Source: Alphaproteobacteria bacterium (lineage in GTDB: Bacteria; Pseudomonadota; Alphaproteobacteria; Sphingomonadales; Rhodothalassiaceae). Taken from it: a DNA stretch of 6,437 bases. Both the position numbers and the translations under genes were made by a program. Every line of letters begins with the position of its first letter. Position 1 is the first letter of the stretch. Below are positions 1-5,972 of the stretch, piece after piece. The notes under the pieces are model-generated. The model saw only the letters and a program-made list of their open reading frames with translations, was not told where the DNA came from and ran no database searches. Where the stretch lies: contig RFIU01000315.1 in the NCBI GenBank assembly GCA_003695555.1, positions 1 to 6,437 of the forward strand, written 5' to 3'.

Positions 1-388
1 AATACCAGCCGGCATAGCTGCCCTCATAGATCTGACCCCGCTCCTCGAGCCGCTGCCAGAGCGCCTGCACGGCGCGGATGTGCCGATCCTCGGTGGTGCG
101 GATGAAATCGTCGGCCGAGAAGTTCATCGCCTCGAGCAACGCCCGGAATCGCTTCGAGACGCGGTCGCAGAATTCCTGCGGGGCGATACCGGCCGCCTCG
201 GCGGACTTCTGCACTTTCTGCCCGTGCTCGTCGGTGCCGGTCAGGAACAGCACCCGATAACCGTCCAGCCGCTTGAAGCGCGCCAGCACGTCACAGGCGA
301 GCGTCGTATAGGCATGGCCGATGTGCGGCACGTCATTGACGTAATAGATCGGCGTCGTGACATAGTATCGCGGCGTCTCACTCTCCAT
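1..388 (-). CDS. metG: Methionyl-tRNA synthetase, N-terminal part (cut by left edge)
   Basis: Class I aminoacyl-tRNA synthetase that charges tRNA-Met with methionine in the cytoplasm, using ATP. The first 129 residues are visible, starting MESETPRYYVTTPIYYVND. The nucleotide-binding HIGH signature is PHIGHAY at residues 21-27. It is followed by the conserved GTDEHGQKVQ stretch at about 51-60 and by FIRTTEDRH around residue 100, all typical of MetRS. The frame is open to the window edge, so the KMSKS loop, any zinc knuckle and the anticodon-binding domain lie outside. The start is the ATG at 388-386, preceded by a purine-rich GAGGGAG at 401-407 with 12 bases of spacing. An in-frame TTG or CTG a few codons upstream is possible but less likely. 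It lies 48 bp downstream of holB on the same strand with no terminator between, so co-transcription is likely. Identity is very secure; the subtype cannot be judged. Confidence 0.97.
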   Translation of the reverse strand, partial: MESETPRYYVTTPIYYVNDVPHIGHAYTTLACDVLARFKRLDGYRVLFLTGTDEHGQKVQKSAEAAGIAPQEFCDRVSKRFRALLEAMNFSADDFIRTTEDRHIRAVQALWQRLEERGQIYEGSYAGWY

Positions 389-436
389 GGCGCGCGTCTG
401 CTCCCTCAGCAATTGGCAGGATCGCCGGCTGCCCCC

Positions 437-1684
437 TTATGATCGGTGTGGCTCGACCCCGGGCAGGCCGTCCTCGGCGAAGAGCGTCCATAGCACCTGT
501 TTGCGGTCAAGATAAAGCCGCTCCGCCTGTTCGATGAGACGCCCCGTCCTCTCCCACCGCTCGATCCACTCGTCGGGGGAGGAACGGCAACACCAGCGTT
601 CGAGAAGAACGGCTTCTTCCGGCAAAGGCCCTTCCTCTTTACCCGCCGGCGGTGAAACGGCGAAGCGCACGAGGCGGGCATGAAGATCACGCCACAGGTC
701 GAGGACCAGCCGATGGCGTTCAGGATCGCCCGCCACCTGCTCGATGAAGCGCGCACGGGCCTGCAGGCCGCTTGCAACATTCTCGTCGGCAAGCAGGCCA
801 AGCAATTCGCGATAAAGCGTCAGCCCATCGTTTCTCAGCAGGTTAAGCGCGCGCCCCGGGGCGCCTTCGGCCAGGCGGGCGGCAGCATCGCGCGTCGGCG
901 CATCGCATTCCGGCGCTTCCTCGGCAAGGAAGTCGTGCATGTCGCTGAGCGTTAGGGGTTGAAAAACGAGCGTCCGGCACCGCGAGCGGATCGTCGGCAG
1001 CAGACGACCCGGTTGGTGCGACACGAGAATCAGCAATCCACGCGCAGGCGGTTCCTCAAGAATCTTCAGCAAGGCGTTGGCCGCACTGAGATTCATCGCC
1101 TCAGCCTCGTCGATAAGCGTTATCCGCCAGCCCTCGCTGGAAGCCGTGTGTGCATAGAAGCGGTGAATGCGGCGCACGTCCTCGACACGGATCTGTCGGG
1201 TGGCGCGCGCCCTGCCGCCCTCTCCTGCCGACATTTCCTCCGGGTCGAGGATCAGCAGGTCCGGGTGGCTGCCTGCCGCGACCTGCCGGAACACCGGATG
1301 ATCGGCCGAAAGGGCGAAGAAATCCTCGTCTTCCTGGCCTCCTTCCGATCGGCTCGGCGGAGTAACCTTTTCATCGTCGAACAGGCCGGGGCCGGAATCA
1401 TGCTCAGCGGCCAACGAAAAATCCGCAGTCCCCTTCCCCTCCTGCGCCCCCATCGCAGTTGCCTGGCGGGCGAGCAGCGAGCGCGCCCAGGCACAGGCAA
1501 GACTTGCCTTTCCCACCCCTTGCGGACCGGCGAACAGCCAGGCGTGTGGCATCCGACCGGAAGCAGCGGCAGCATGCAGCGTCCCGATCGCCTGCTCGTG
1601 CCCGATGATGCGCCGCGCCGTGCGCCAGGCCGGAAAGGAAGTCCCGGCAGGTTCCGCGCTCGGCGAACGTGGCGCGCGTGCCAT
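437..1684 (-). CDS. holB: DNA polymerase III subunit delta' (clamp loader)
   Basis: Subunit of the DnaX clamp-loader complex that opens the sliding clamp and places it on primed DNA. The 415-residue product has the AAA+ fold of the family: IIGHEQAI near residues 26-33, a Walker-A-like GPQGVGKAS at 53-61, the SHPDL motif at 139-143, a Walker-B-like LIDEAEAMN at 190-198, NALLKILEEPP at 203-213, and the SRC sensor-1 motif (IRSRCR) at 232-237. The E. coli protein has a four-cysteine zinc module after the P-loop. Here there is no cysteine between C64 and C236, and residues about 75-130 form an acidic, probably disordered insert. The start is the ATG at 1684, 16 bp after the tmk stop, with GGGAAGGG at 1693-1700 as ribosome binding site. 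An upstream in-frame ATG at 1777 would add 31 unconserved residues inside tmk and was not used. Stop is TAA at 437-439. Identity is secure from motifs and neighbours. Confidence 0.95.
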   Translation of the reverse strand: MARAPRSPSAEPAGTSFPAWRTARRIIGHEQAIGTLHAAAASGRMPHAWLFAGPQGVGKASLACAWARSLLARQATAMGAQEGKGTADFSLAAEHDSGPGLFDDEKVTPPSRSEGGQEDEDFFALSADHPVFRQVAAGSHPDLLILDPEEMSAGEGGRARATRQIRVEDVRRIHRFYAHTASSEGWRITLIDEAEAMNLSAANALLKILEEPPARGLLILVSHQPGRLLPTIRSRCRTLVFQPLTLSDMHDFLAEEAPECDAPTRDAAARLAEGAPGRALNLLRNDGLTLYRELLGLLADENVASGLQARARFIEQVAGDPERHRLVLDLWRDLHARLVRFAVSPPAGKEEGPLPEEAVLLERWCCRSSPDEWIERWERTGRLIEQAERLYLDRKQVLWTLFAEDGLPGVEPHRS

Positions 1685-1700
1685 GATCCGATCCCTTCCC

Positions 1701-2336
1701 TTAGACGGTATCAGGCAGCAGCGGGGCGACGGCAAAGCGGATGCGGGCGGCGACCTCCTCCTCGTCGCCGGATGCATCGATCAGACGGCAACGTTTCGGC
1801 CAGCGCCGTGCGACATCGCGAAAGCCTGACGTGATGCGCTCGTGAAAGGCGGCGCCGTGACGCTCATAACGATCCTCGCCACCACCGCGTGCCCCGGCAC
1901 GGGCCAAGCCTTCCTCGGCCGGAAGATCGAGAATCAGGGTGAGGTCCGGCAGAAAGCCGTCAAGCGCGATCTCGTGCATTCGCATCACGGTATCGACGCC
2001 AAGCCCCTGAACGATGCCCTGATAAACGATCGTCGAATCGACGAAGCGGTCCGTGATCACCCAGCGTCCCGCCTGCAGTGACGGAGAAATCCGATGGGCG
2101 ACATGCTCGACACGGGCGGCGGTGTGGAGCAGCGCTTCGGCCATCGGTGTCCAGCGTTCAGGCGCTCCTTCGACCAGCAGACGGCGGATTTCCTCGGCAC
2201 TGGGCGAGCCGCCGGGTTCGCGGGTGGCGATGGCCGGCACCTCCTGCTCGTTCAGCCATTCGACAAGCCGTGAACCCTGTGTCGTCTTGCCGACGCCCTC
2301 GCCGCCTTCGATGCTGATGAAGCGGGCCCGGTTCAC
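1701..2336 (-). CDS. tmk: Thymidylate kinase (dTMP kinase)
   Basis: Phosphorylates dTMP to dTDP with ATP, the step that joins the de novo and salvage routes to dTTP for DNA synthesis. The 211-residue length is normal for the family. Visible motifs are the P-loop EGGEGVGKTTQ at residues 10-20, TREPGGSP at 38-45 (dTMP-binding region), the DRF motif within TDRFVDSTIVYQG at 95-107, and an arginine/glycine-rich LID at about 146-156. A P-loop without a basic residue combined with arginines in the LID resembles the E. coli-type enzyme. The start is a GTG at 2336-2334 that overlaps the dacF stop as GTGA, so translation is probably coupled. The purine run GGGGGAGG just upstream, still inside dacF, can serve as ribosome binding site. 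holB follows 16 bp after its TAA stop. The tmk-holB pairing is common in bacteria and supports both calls. Confidence 0.97.
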   Translation of the reverse strand: MNRARFISIEGGEGVGKTTQGSRLVEWLNEQEVPAIATREPGGSPSAEEIRRLLVEGAPERWTPMAEALLHTAARVEHVAHRISPSLQAGRWVITDRFVDSTIVYQGIVQGLGVDTVMRMHEIALDGFLPDLTLILDLPAEEGLARAGARGGGEDRYERHGAAFHERITSGFRDVARRWPKRCRLIDASGDEEEVAARIRFAVAPLLPDTV

Positions 2337-3583
2337 GCCCCCTCCCCCTTCTCTTGGGCAGCAGTCTGCGCAGCTCCCTCACGCGTGCCGGAGCTGCCGA
2401 AGACGAGATATTCGAACGCCGCGGCAATCTTGCCGAAACCACCGACCTGCGCGACACTTTCCCCGGCCAGCAAGGGAACGACCAGCGGTTCGCTACGGCT
2501 CGGCCAGGTGATGACCAGCTCGCCGAGGCGGTCTCCCTTTACGATCGGAGCGGGAATCGGCTGCGCATAGCGTACCTTCACCTTCATGCCGGCCCGGTCG
2601 CGACGGCTCAAGGTAAGAACGAGGGAGTTTTCCACTACCAGCGGAACCTTTGCCGCTTCGCCGAGCCAGACGTCGGCGTTGACCACCGGCTCTCCGGCGG
2701 CGAAGAGAGGATAGGTGCGAAAGGCGCGAAAACCGTACTCGATCAGCGCCTGCGACTCGCGTGAGCGCTCCGACTGCGAGGAAAGACCCGAAACGACGAC
2801 GATGAGCCGCCGATCGCCGCGCTTCGCCGAGCCGGTGAGACCATAGCCCGCCGCTTTGGTATGGCCGGTCTTCAGACCATCGGCTCCTTCGACGCGATAA
2901 AGGAGGGGGTTTCGGTTGTGCTGCGTGATCGGCTGTCCGGTGCGAAAGTCCCGCCCATGGGTGAAGGTTTTCTCGCCATAATAATGATAAAGTTCGGGAA
3001 AATCACGGATCGTCCGGTCTGCGAGCAGCGCGAGATCGCGCGCCGTCGTGTACTGATCGGGTGCCGGCCAGCCGGAGGCGTTGCGGTAATGGCTGTTCGT
3101 CATGCCGAGCTCTTCGGCCTTCGCGTTCATCCACTGCGCGAAGGCGTCCTCGGATCCGGCAAGCATCTCGGCGACCACCGTGCAGGCGTCATTGCCGGAA
3201 GCGACGATGATCCCACGGATGAGCTGCTCGACGCTGACTTCCTCGTTTTCGGACAGAAACATCAGCGAGCCTTCGCTGCCCGCCCATCGTTTCCAGGCGT
3301 GTGACGAAACGCGAGTCGTATCATCGAGGGAAAGAGCGCCAGAATGAATCTGCTCGAAGAGGATGTAGAGGGTCATCATCTTCGCCATCGAGGCTGGGGG
3401 AAAGCGCTCGTCGGCCGCTTTCTCATAAAGCACCGTGCCGGTCTCCTGCTCGATCAGGATGGCGTGCTTGGCCGCGGTGGTGAAGCCTTGCGCCCGGCCG
3501 GGCGACGGGACGAACAGCGCAAGCAGGATGCTGGCCAAAAGGAAAAGAGCAAGTCCACGCTGGAATAGGGAATATGCGGACAT
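2333..3583 (-). CDS. dacF: D-alanyl-D-alanine carboxypeptidase (DacF/PBP5-type)
   Basis: Low-molecular-weight penicillin-binding protein that removes the terminal D-Ala from peptidoglycan pentapeptides in the periplasm, which limits cross-linking. The 416-residue product has a signal peptide (about 1-31, probable cleavage after GRA) and a serine peptidase S11 domain with all three active-site motifs: SMAK at 65-68 (nucleophile Ser65, Lys68), SGN at 129-131 and KTG at 238-240. A beta-rich PBP5-type C-terminal domain spans about 290-380. Near the end, GGFGKIAAAFEYLVFG looks like the amphipathic membrane anchor of this family. The start is the ATG at 3583, with GAGGAGA about 11 bases upstream. 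An in-frame ATG at 3715 would add 44 residues overlapping rlpA and place the signal peptide internally, so it was rejected. It follows rlpA by 91 bp and overlaps tmk by 4 bp. The symbol follows common usage in related bacteria; 'dac' would be equally fair. Confidence 0.95.
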   Translation of the reverse strand: MSAYSLFQRGLALFLLASILLALFVPSPGRAQGFTTAAKHAILIEQETGTVLYEKAADERFPPASMAKMMTLYILFEQIHSGALSLDDTTRVSSHAWKRWAGSEGSLMFLSENEEVSVEQLIRGIIVASGNDACTVVAEMLAGSEDAFAQWMNAKAEELGMTNSHYRNASGWPAPDQYTTARDLALLADRTIRDFPELYHYYGEKTFTHGRDFRTGQPITQHNRNPLLYRVEGADGLKTGHTKAAGYGLTGSAKRGDRRLIVVVSGLSSQSERSRESQALIEYGFRAFRTYPLFAAGEPVVNADVWLGEAAKVPLVVENSLVLTLSRRDRAGMKVKVRYAQPIPAPIVKGDRLGELVITWPSRSEPLVVPLLAGESVAQVGGFGKIAAAFEYLVFGSSGTREGAAQTAAQEKGEGA

Positions 3584-3594
3584 TCGCGAAACCG

Positions 3595-3600
3595 TCTCCT
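3595..3600 (-). promoter_or_regulatory. Ribosome binding site deciding the dacF start
   Basis: AGGAGA on the minus strand, within a longer GAGGAGA, lies 11 bases before the ATG at 3583. It is the strongest Shine-Dalgarno match near this gene. It supports starting at the signal peptide rather than at the ATG 132 bases upstream. Confidence 0.75.
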
Positions 3601-3620
3601 CTAATGGTCTAGCCAAACCG

Positions 3621-3655
3621 CGGATCGGCGGCAGAGTGCCGGCACTGGTGATCCG
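3621..3655 (-). other. Hairpin in the rlpA-dacF gap
   Basis: In the 91-bp gap between rlpA and dacF, the arms CGGATC (3650-3655 read on the minus strand) and GATCCG (3621-3626) can pair. Inside them CGGCA and TGCCG pair around a 3-base loop; this partly uses a perfect 10-bp palindrome, GTGCCGGCAC, at 3636-3645. No run of T follows, only TTT a few bases later, so it is a poor Rho-independent terminator. It could be an mRNA-processing or stabilising element, or chance in GC-rich DNA. I saw no convincing promoter in this gap. Confidence 0.35.
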
Positions 3656-3674
3656 AAGCCCCGACATCATCATT

Positions 3675-4520
3675 TCAGCCCAGGCCATCGACATGGAACA
3701 GCCGAGCTTCGCCATAGCCGCGCCGGAAGGCCCTGCGCAGGGCCTTCAGCGCCCGTTCGAGATCGTGATAGGGGCCGAGCCGCACTCTGTAAAGCGTGCG
3801 GCCCGCAGCACGGATCTTTTCGATCCGCACCTCTCCGATACCCGAAAGCCGCTTTTTGGCCCGGCGCGCATTCTCTCGTTCAAGAAAGGCGCCGACCTGA
3901 ACGAAGACCGGCAGCTCAGGCGATGCTGAATCGCCTCCGCCTGATCGTGTTGCGCGCGGCAGGTCGCCGGCGATGCGGGCCGCATTCTTGCGATTGCCCA
4001 GCGTTCCGTCCGGGCGGATGATCTGTACGCGAACTCGTGCCGTGCCCTTCTTCTGAAAGCCCAGCAACTGGGCCGCGCGACGCGAAAGATCGATGATCCG
4101 GCCCCGCGCGAAGGGACCGCGATCATTGACCCGGACATTGATCGCGCGTCCGTTTTCCAGATTGGTGACCCGGACATAGCTCGGCAGCGGCAGGGTGCGA
4201 TGGGCGGCCGACACCCTGTTCATGTCGAAGATCTCACCGTTCGCGGTACGGCGTCGATGGAATTTCGGTCCGTACCATGAGGCGATTCCGATCTCGTCAT
4301 AGTTCCAGTCTTCGCGCGGAACGTACCATTTGCCGGCAATGCGATAGGGCTGACCCGTCTTCGGCTTGGCGGTGCTCGGTGGCGGCGAGACACGATCGGG
4401 AAAATGAATCCCGCCGCAGGCGGAAAGCAGCAGCAGCAACCCGAAGCCGACCGTCGTGCGCAGGATCCTGCGAACCGCGCCCTGCCCGACGATTGCCGTT
4501 GGTGTCTGCACCCCCTTCAT
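3675..4520 (-). CDS. rlpA: RlpA-like septal lipoprotein with DPBB and SPOR domains
   Basis: RlpA-family proteins act on, or bind, peptidoglycan at the septum. The Pseudomonas aeruginosa member is a lytic transglycosylase specific for glycan strands lacking stem peptides, whereas the E. coli protein shows no such activity. The 281-residue product has a lipoprotein signal ending in LLLSAC, making Cys35 the lipidation site. A double-psi beta-barrel follows at about 76-168, with GIASWYG at 78-84, TANGEIFD at 92-99, the AAH.TLP motif at 105-111 and VNDRGPF at 131-137. The Glu/His/Asp positions of the putative active site (E96, H107, D133) are present, so catalysis is plausible but unproven. A SPOR domain (about 203-281, starting PVFVQVGAF) should target denuded septal glycan. 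Its ATG at 4520 overlaps the upstream stop as ATGA, with GAGGAAG ten bases before it at 4531-4537, indicating translational coupling. Confidence 0.95.
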   Translation of the reverse strand: MKGVQTPTAIVGQGAVRRILRTTVGFGLLLLLSACGGIHFPDRVSPPPSTAKPKTGQPYRIAGKWYVPREDWNYDEIGIASWYGPKFHRRRTANGEIFDMNRVSAAHRTLPLPSYVRVTNLENGRAINVRVNDRGPFARGRIIDLSRRAAQLLGFQKKGTARVRVQIIRPDGTLGNRKNAARIAGDLPRATRSGGGDSASPELPVFVQVGAFLERENARRAKKRLSGIGEVRIEKIRAAGRTLYRVRLGPYHDLERALKALRRAFRRGYGEARLFHVDGLG

Positions 4521-5701
4521 CGAATGGCCGCTTCCTCATTCTGGAAGGCATCGGACAGCAGCCCGACTGCCAGCGCATAGAGGTTGGAGCAATTGTAGCT
4601 CAGGATCGCCCGATAGTTGGAGTAGGTCAGATACGCCTCGTGATCGAGGCCGTCGGGGGCAACCAGTGAAGCTTCGAGCTCAGGGCGCTTCGGCAGGTCG
4701 CCGCCGTCAAGACGGCGCACGCCGAGCCGCTGCCATTCGCTGAGCGGCAGGCGTCGCGAATGATCACGCAGCGCTCGCCCGCAGGTCCGAGGCGGGCGGG
4801 CACGCTTCACTGTCCGCCACAGGCCGGCGTGGTCCGACGGCAGGCGAACCGGGCGCCCCCAAGTCAGATCCGAGCGCCAGCCATGGGCGGCAAGATAGCG
4901 GGCGATGGAAGCAAAGACATCTCCGGTGTCCGTCCAGATGTCTCGCCGCCCGTCGCCATTGAAATCGGCGGCATAGGCAAGAAAGGATGACGGCATGAAC
5001 TGGCTCTGGCCCATCGCGCCGGCCCAGGAACCGAGCATCCGATCGGGCGTGATGTGGCCCGCATCCAGAATCTTCAAGGCATTGATCAGTTCATTTCGAA
5101 AGAAGCGCGAGCGGCGCCGGTCCCAGGCCAGCGTCGCCAGCGAACGCACCACGCTCATGCCGCCTGTGTACTGGCCATAGTTGGTCTCCAGCCCCCAGAT
5201 CGCGACGATGAAGCGTGGCTGGACATGAAACCGCTCGGCGACCGCGGCAAGCTCGGCGGCATGAAGCCGCATCATCTCGCGCCCCTTGGCGATGCGCGTG
5301 ATGCTTACCCTTGAAGCCAGATATTCGGCCGCCGTCTGTGTGAATTCCGGTTGCCGGCGGTCGAGCTGGATCACCTTCGGATCCGGCCTCAGACCGTCGA
5401 GCGTCGTATGCACCGTCGCCTCCGAAATGCCGGCAGAGCGCGCTTCACGCTTGAGATCCTCGAGCCATGGCCCGAAAGCGGGCGGTGGCGGCGTTTCATC
5501 GGCACGTCTCGGATCATCATTGGTGACCGATTCTACCGCATCCTGCGCCGAAGTCGGCGCAGCAGCGTGCAGCGCCATGGCCGGCAGCATCGCCACAATC
5601 ATGAAAATGAAGAGGAAGAAGGCCGCTCGGACAACGGCGAGAGAACGCTGGAGTCCGGTGTGCGGAGAAGTCGGACCGAAGCCGGAAGAAAAAGACGTCA
5701 T
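4517..5701 (-). CDS. Lytic murein transglycosylase, MltB family
   Basis: Cleaves the MurNAc-GlcNAc bond of peptidoglycan without water, leaving 1,6-anhydro-MurNAc ends. The 394-residue product starts with a basic stretch and a hydrophobic segment at about 26-44, followed by small residues (ALHAAAP). It is a secreted or membrane-tethered protein without a lipobox, unlike E. coli MltB. The catalytic domain covers about 76-390. Glu172 in AIWGLETNYG is the expected catalytic acid, GAMGQSQFMPSSF lies at 228-240, and YNCSNLYALAVGLL near the C-terminus is characteristic. D246, N248, D250 and D254 within DFNGDGRRDIW resemble the calcium-binding EF-hand of Slt35. No C-terminal peptidoglycan-binding domain is present, although some relatives have one. 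The ATG at 5701 has GAGG seven bases upstream. It is probably the first gene of the operon and overlaps rlpA by 4 bp. Confidence 0.95.
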   Translation of the reverse strand: MTSFSSGFGPTSPHTGLQRSLAVVRAAFFLFIFMIVAMLPAMALHAAAPTSAQDAVESVTNDDPRRADETPPPPAFGPWLEDLKREARSAGISEATVHTTLDGLRPDPKVIQLDRRQPEFTQTAAEYLASRVSITRIAKGREMMRLHAAELAAVAERFHVQPRFIVAIWGLETNYGQYTGGMSVVRSLATLAWDRRRSRFFRNELINALKILDAGHITPDRMLGSWAGAMGQSQFMPSSFLAYAADFNGDGRRDIWTDTGDVFASIARYLAAHGWRSDLTWGRPVRLPSDHAGLWRTVKRARPPRTCGRALRDHSRRLPLSEWQRLGVRRLDGGDLPKRPELEASLVAPDGLDHEAYLTYSNYRAILSYNCSNLYALAVGLLSDAFQNEEAAIR

Positions 5702-5708
5702 GCAGGAA

Positions 5709-5712
5709 CCTC
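5709..5712 (-). promoter_or_regulatory. Ribosome binding site of the lytic transglycosylase gene
   Basis: GAGG on the minus strand lies seven bases before the ATG at 5701. The spacing is good and supports this start. Confidence 0.7.
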
Positions 5713-5762
5713 GTTGAAGGGCTCGTGTCCTGATCGCGAGACCGTTGAGATATTGATGGGGA

Positions 5763-5792
5763 ATCTTAGGGGCAAAAGCATGGCGCGGGCAA
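5763..5792 (-). promoter_or_regulatory. Possible sigma70-type promoter for the six-gene operon
   Basis: Read on the minus strand, TTGCCC (5787-5792) and TAAGAT (5763-5768) are separated by 18 bases. Each hexamer matches the sigma70 consensus at four of six positions. They lie about 60 bases before the transglycosylase start and downstream of the hairpin after the homoserine dehydrogenase gene, where an operon promoter is expected. A GANTC site (5761-5765) overlaps the -10 hexamer. This is a pattern match by eye, with no transcription start known. Confidence 0.45.
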
Positions 5793-5823
5793 TGGCCGCT
5801 TCGCAGCCGGCCAGCCTGCGTCA

Positions 5824-5961
5824 GCCAAGGACATTACGGATTCAGGCAATCAAGGACGCAGGATGTCGGAAAAGCGGGAGCCGCAGGCGCGGAAAGGGAC
5901 AAGGGCTATACACCCTCCCTTCCCTGCCGCGCCCGCGACTTTTCGCACTCATGTCCTTGGC
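5824..5961. repeat. Perfect 11-bp inverted repeat around the hairpin
   Basis: GCCAAGGACAT at 5824-5834 is the exact reverse complement of ATGTCCTTGGC at 5951-5961. The 116 bases between them contain the long hairpin at 5879-5940. One arm begins 11 bases after the homoserine dehydrogenase stop codon. A second copy of the core CAAGGAC at 5851-5857 could compete for the same partner. The pair may close a larger RNA structure in the 3' region of the upstream transcript, or form a DNA element. Function is unknown and chance is not excluded. Confidence 0.5.
5870..5940 (-). terminator. Long hairpin, probable terminator of the homoserine dehydrogenase gene
   Basis: On the minus-strand transcript the arms at 5927-5940 and 5879-5892 form a 14-bp stem: twelve Watson-Crick pairs plus two G-U pairs. 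Inside it, a second stem pairs AAGGGA (5916-5921) with TCCCTT (5894-5899), then GGG with CCC, closing a 7-base loop TGTATAG. The two imperfect positions pair as G-U only in minus-strand RNA and would be A-C mismatches in plus-strand RNA, which fits transcription from the homoserine dehydrogenase side. TTTT (5870-5873) follows after CCCGC; a shorter alternative stem, GCGG-CTC-CCGC at 5874-5884, directly abuts it. The plus strand also shows TTTT right after the stem, so the element could work both ways. Confidence 0.55.
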
Positions 5962-5972
5962 GGCCGCACGGT

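Noticed and set aside
389..436. GGCAG/CTGCC hairpin between holB and metG as a terminator
   Set aside because: The stem is only 5 bp with a 9-base loop and no following T run, and metG starts immediately after.
1685..1777. Upstream ATG giving HolB 31 extra residues
   Set aside because: The extension overlaps tmk coding sequence, is arginine- and proline-rich without conservation, and the ATG at 1684 has a good ribosome binding site.
959..1834. Plus-strand open frame of 291 codons
   Set aside because: It lies opposite the motifs of holB and the end of tmk, both of which are certain. It is a shadow frame with no family resemblance.
3584..3715. Upstream ATG giving the carboxypeptidase 44 extra residues
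   Set aside because: It would overlap rlpA and bury the signal peptide. The ATG at 3583 has the better ribosome binding site and starts a normal signal sequence.
5794..5808. Small hairpin GGCTGCGAAGCGGCC just upstream of the predicted -35 box
   Set aside because: Six pairs with one G-T and a 3-base loop are easily found by chance at this GC content. No operator family was recognised.
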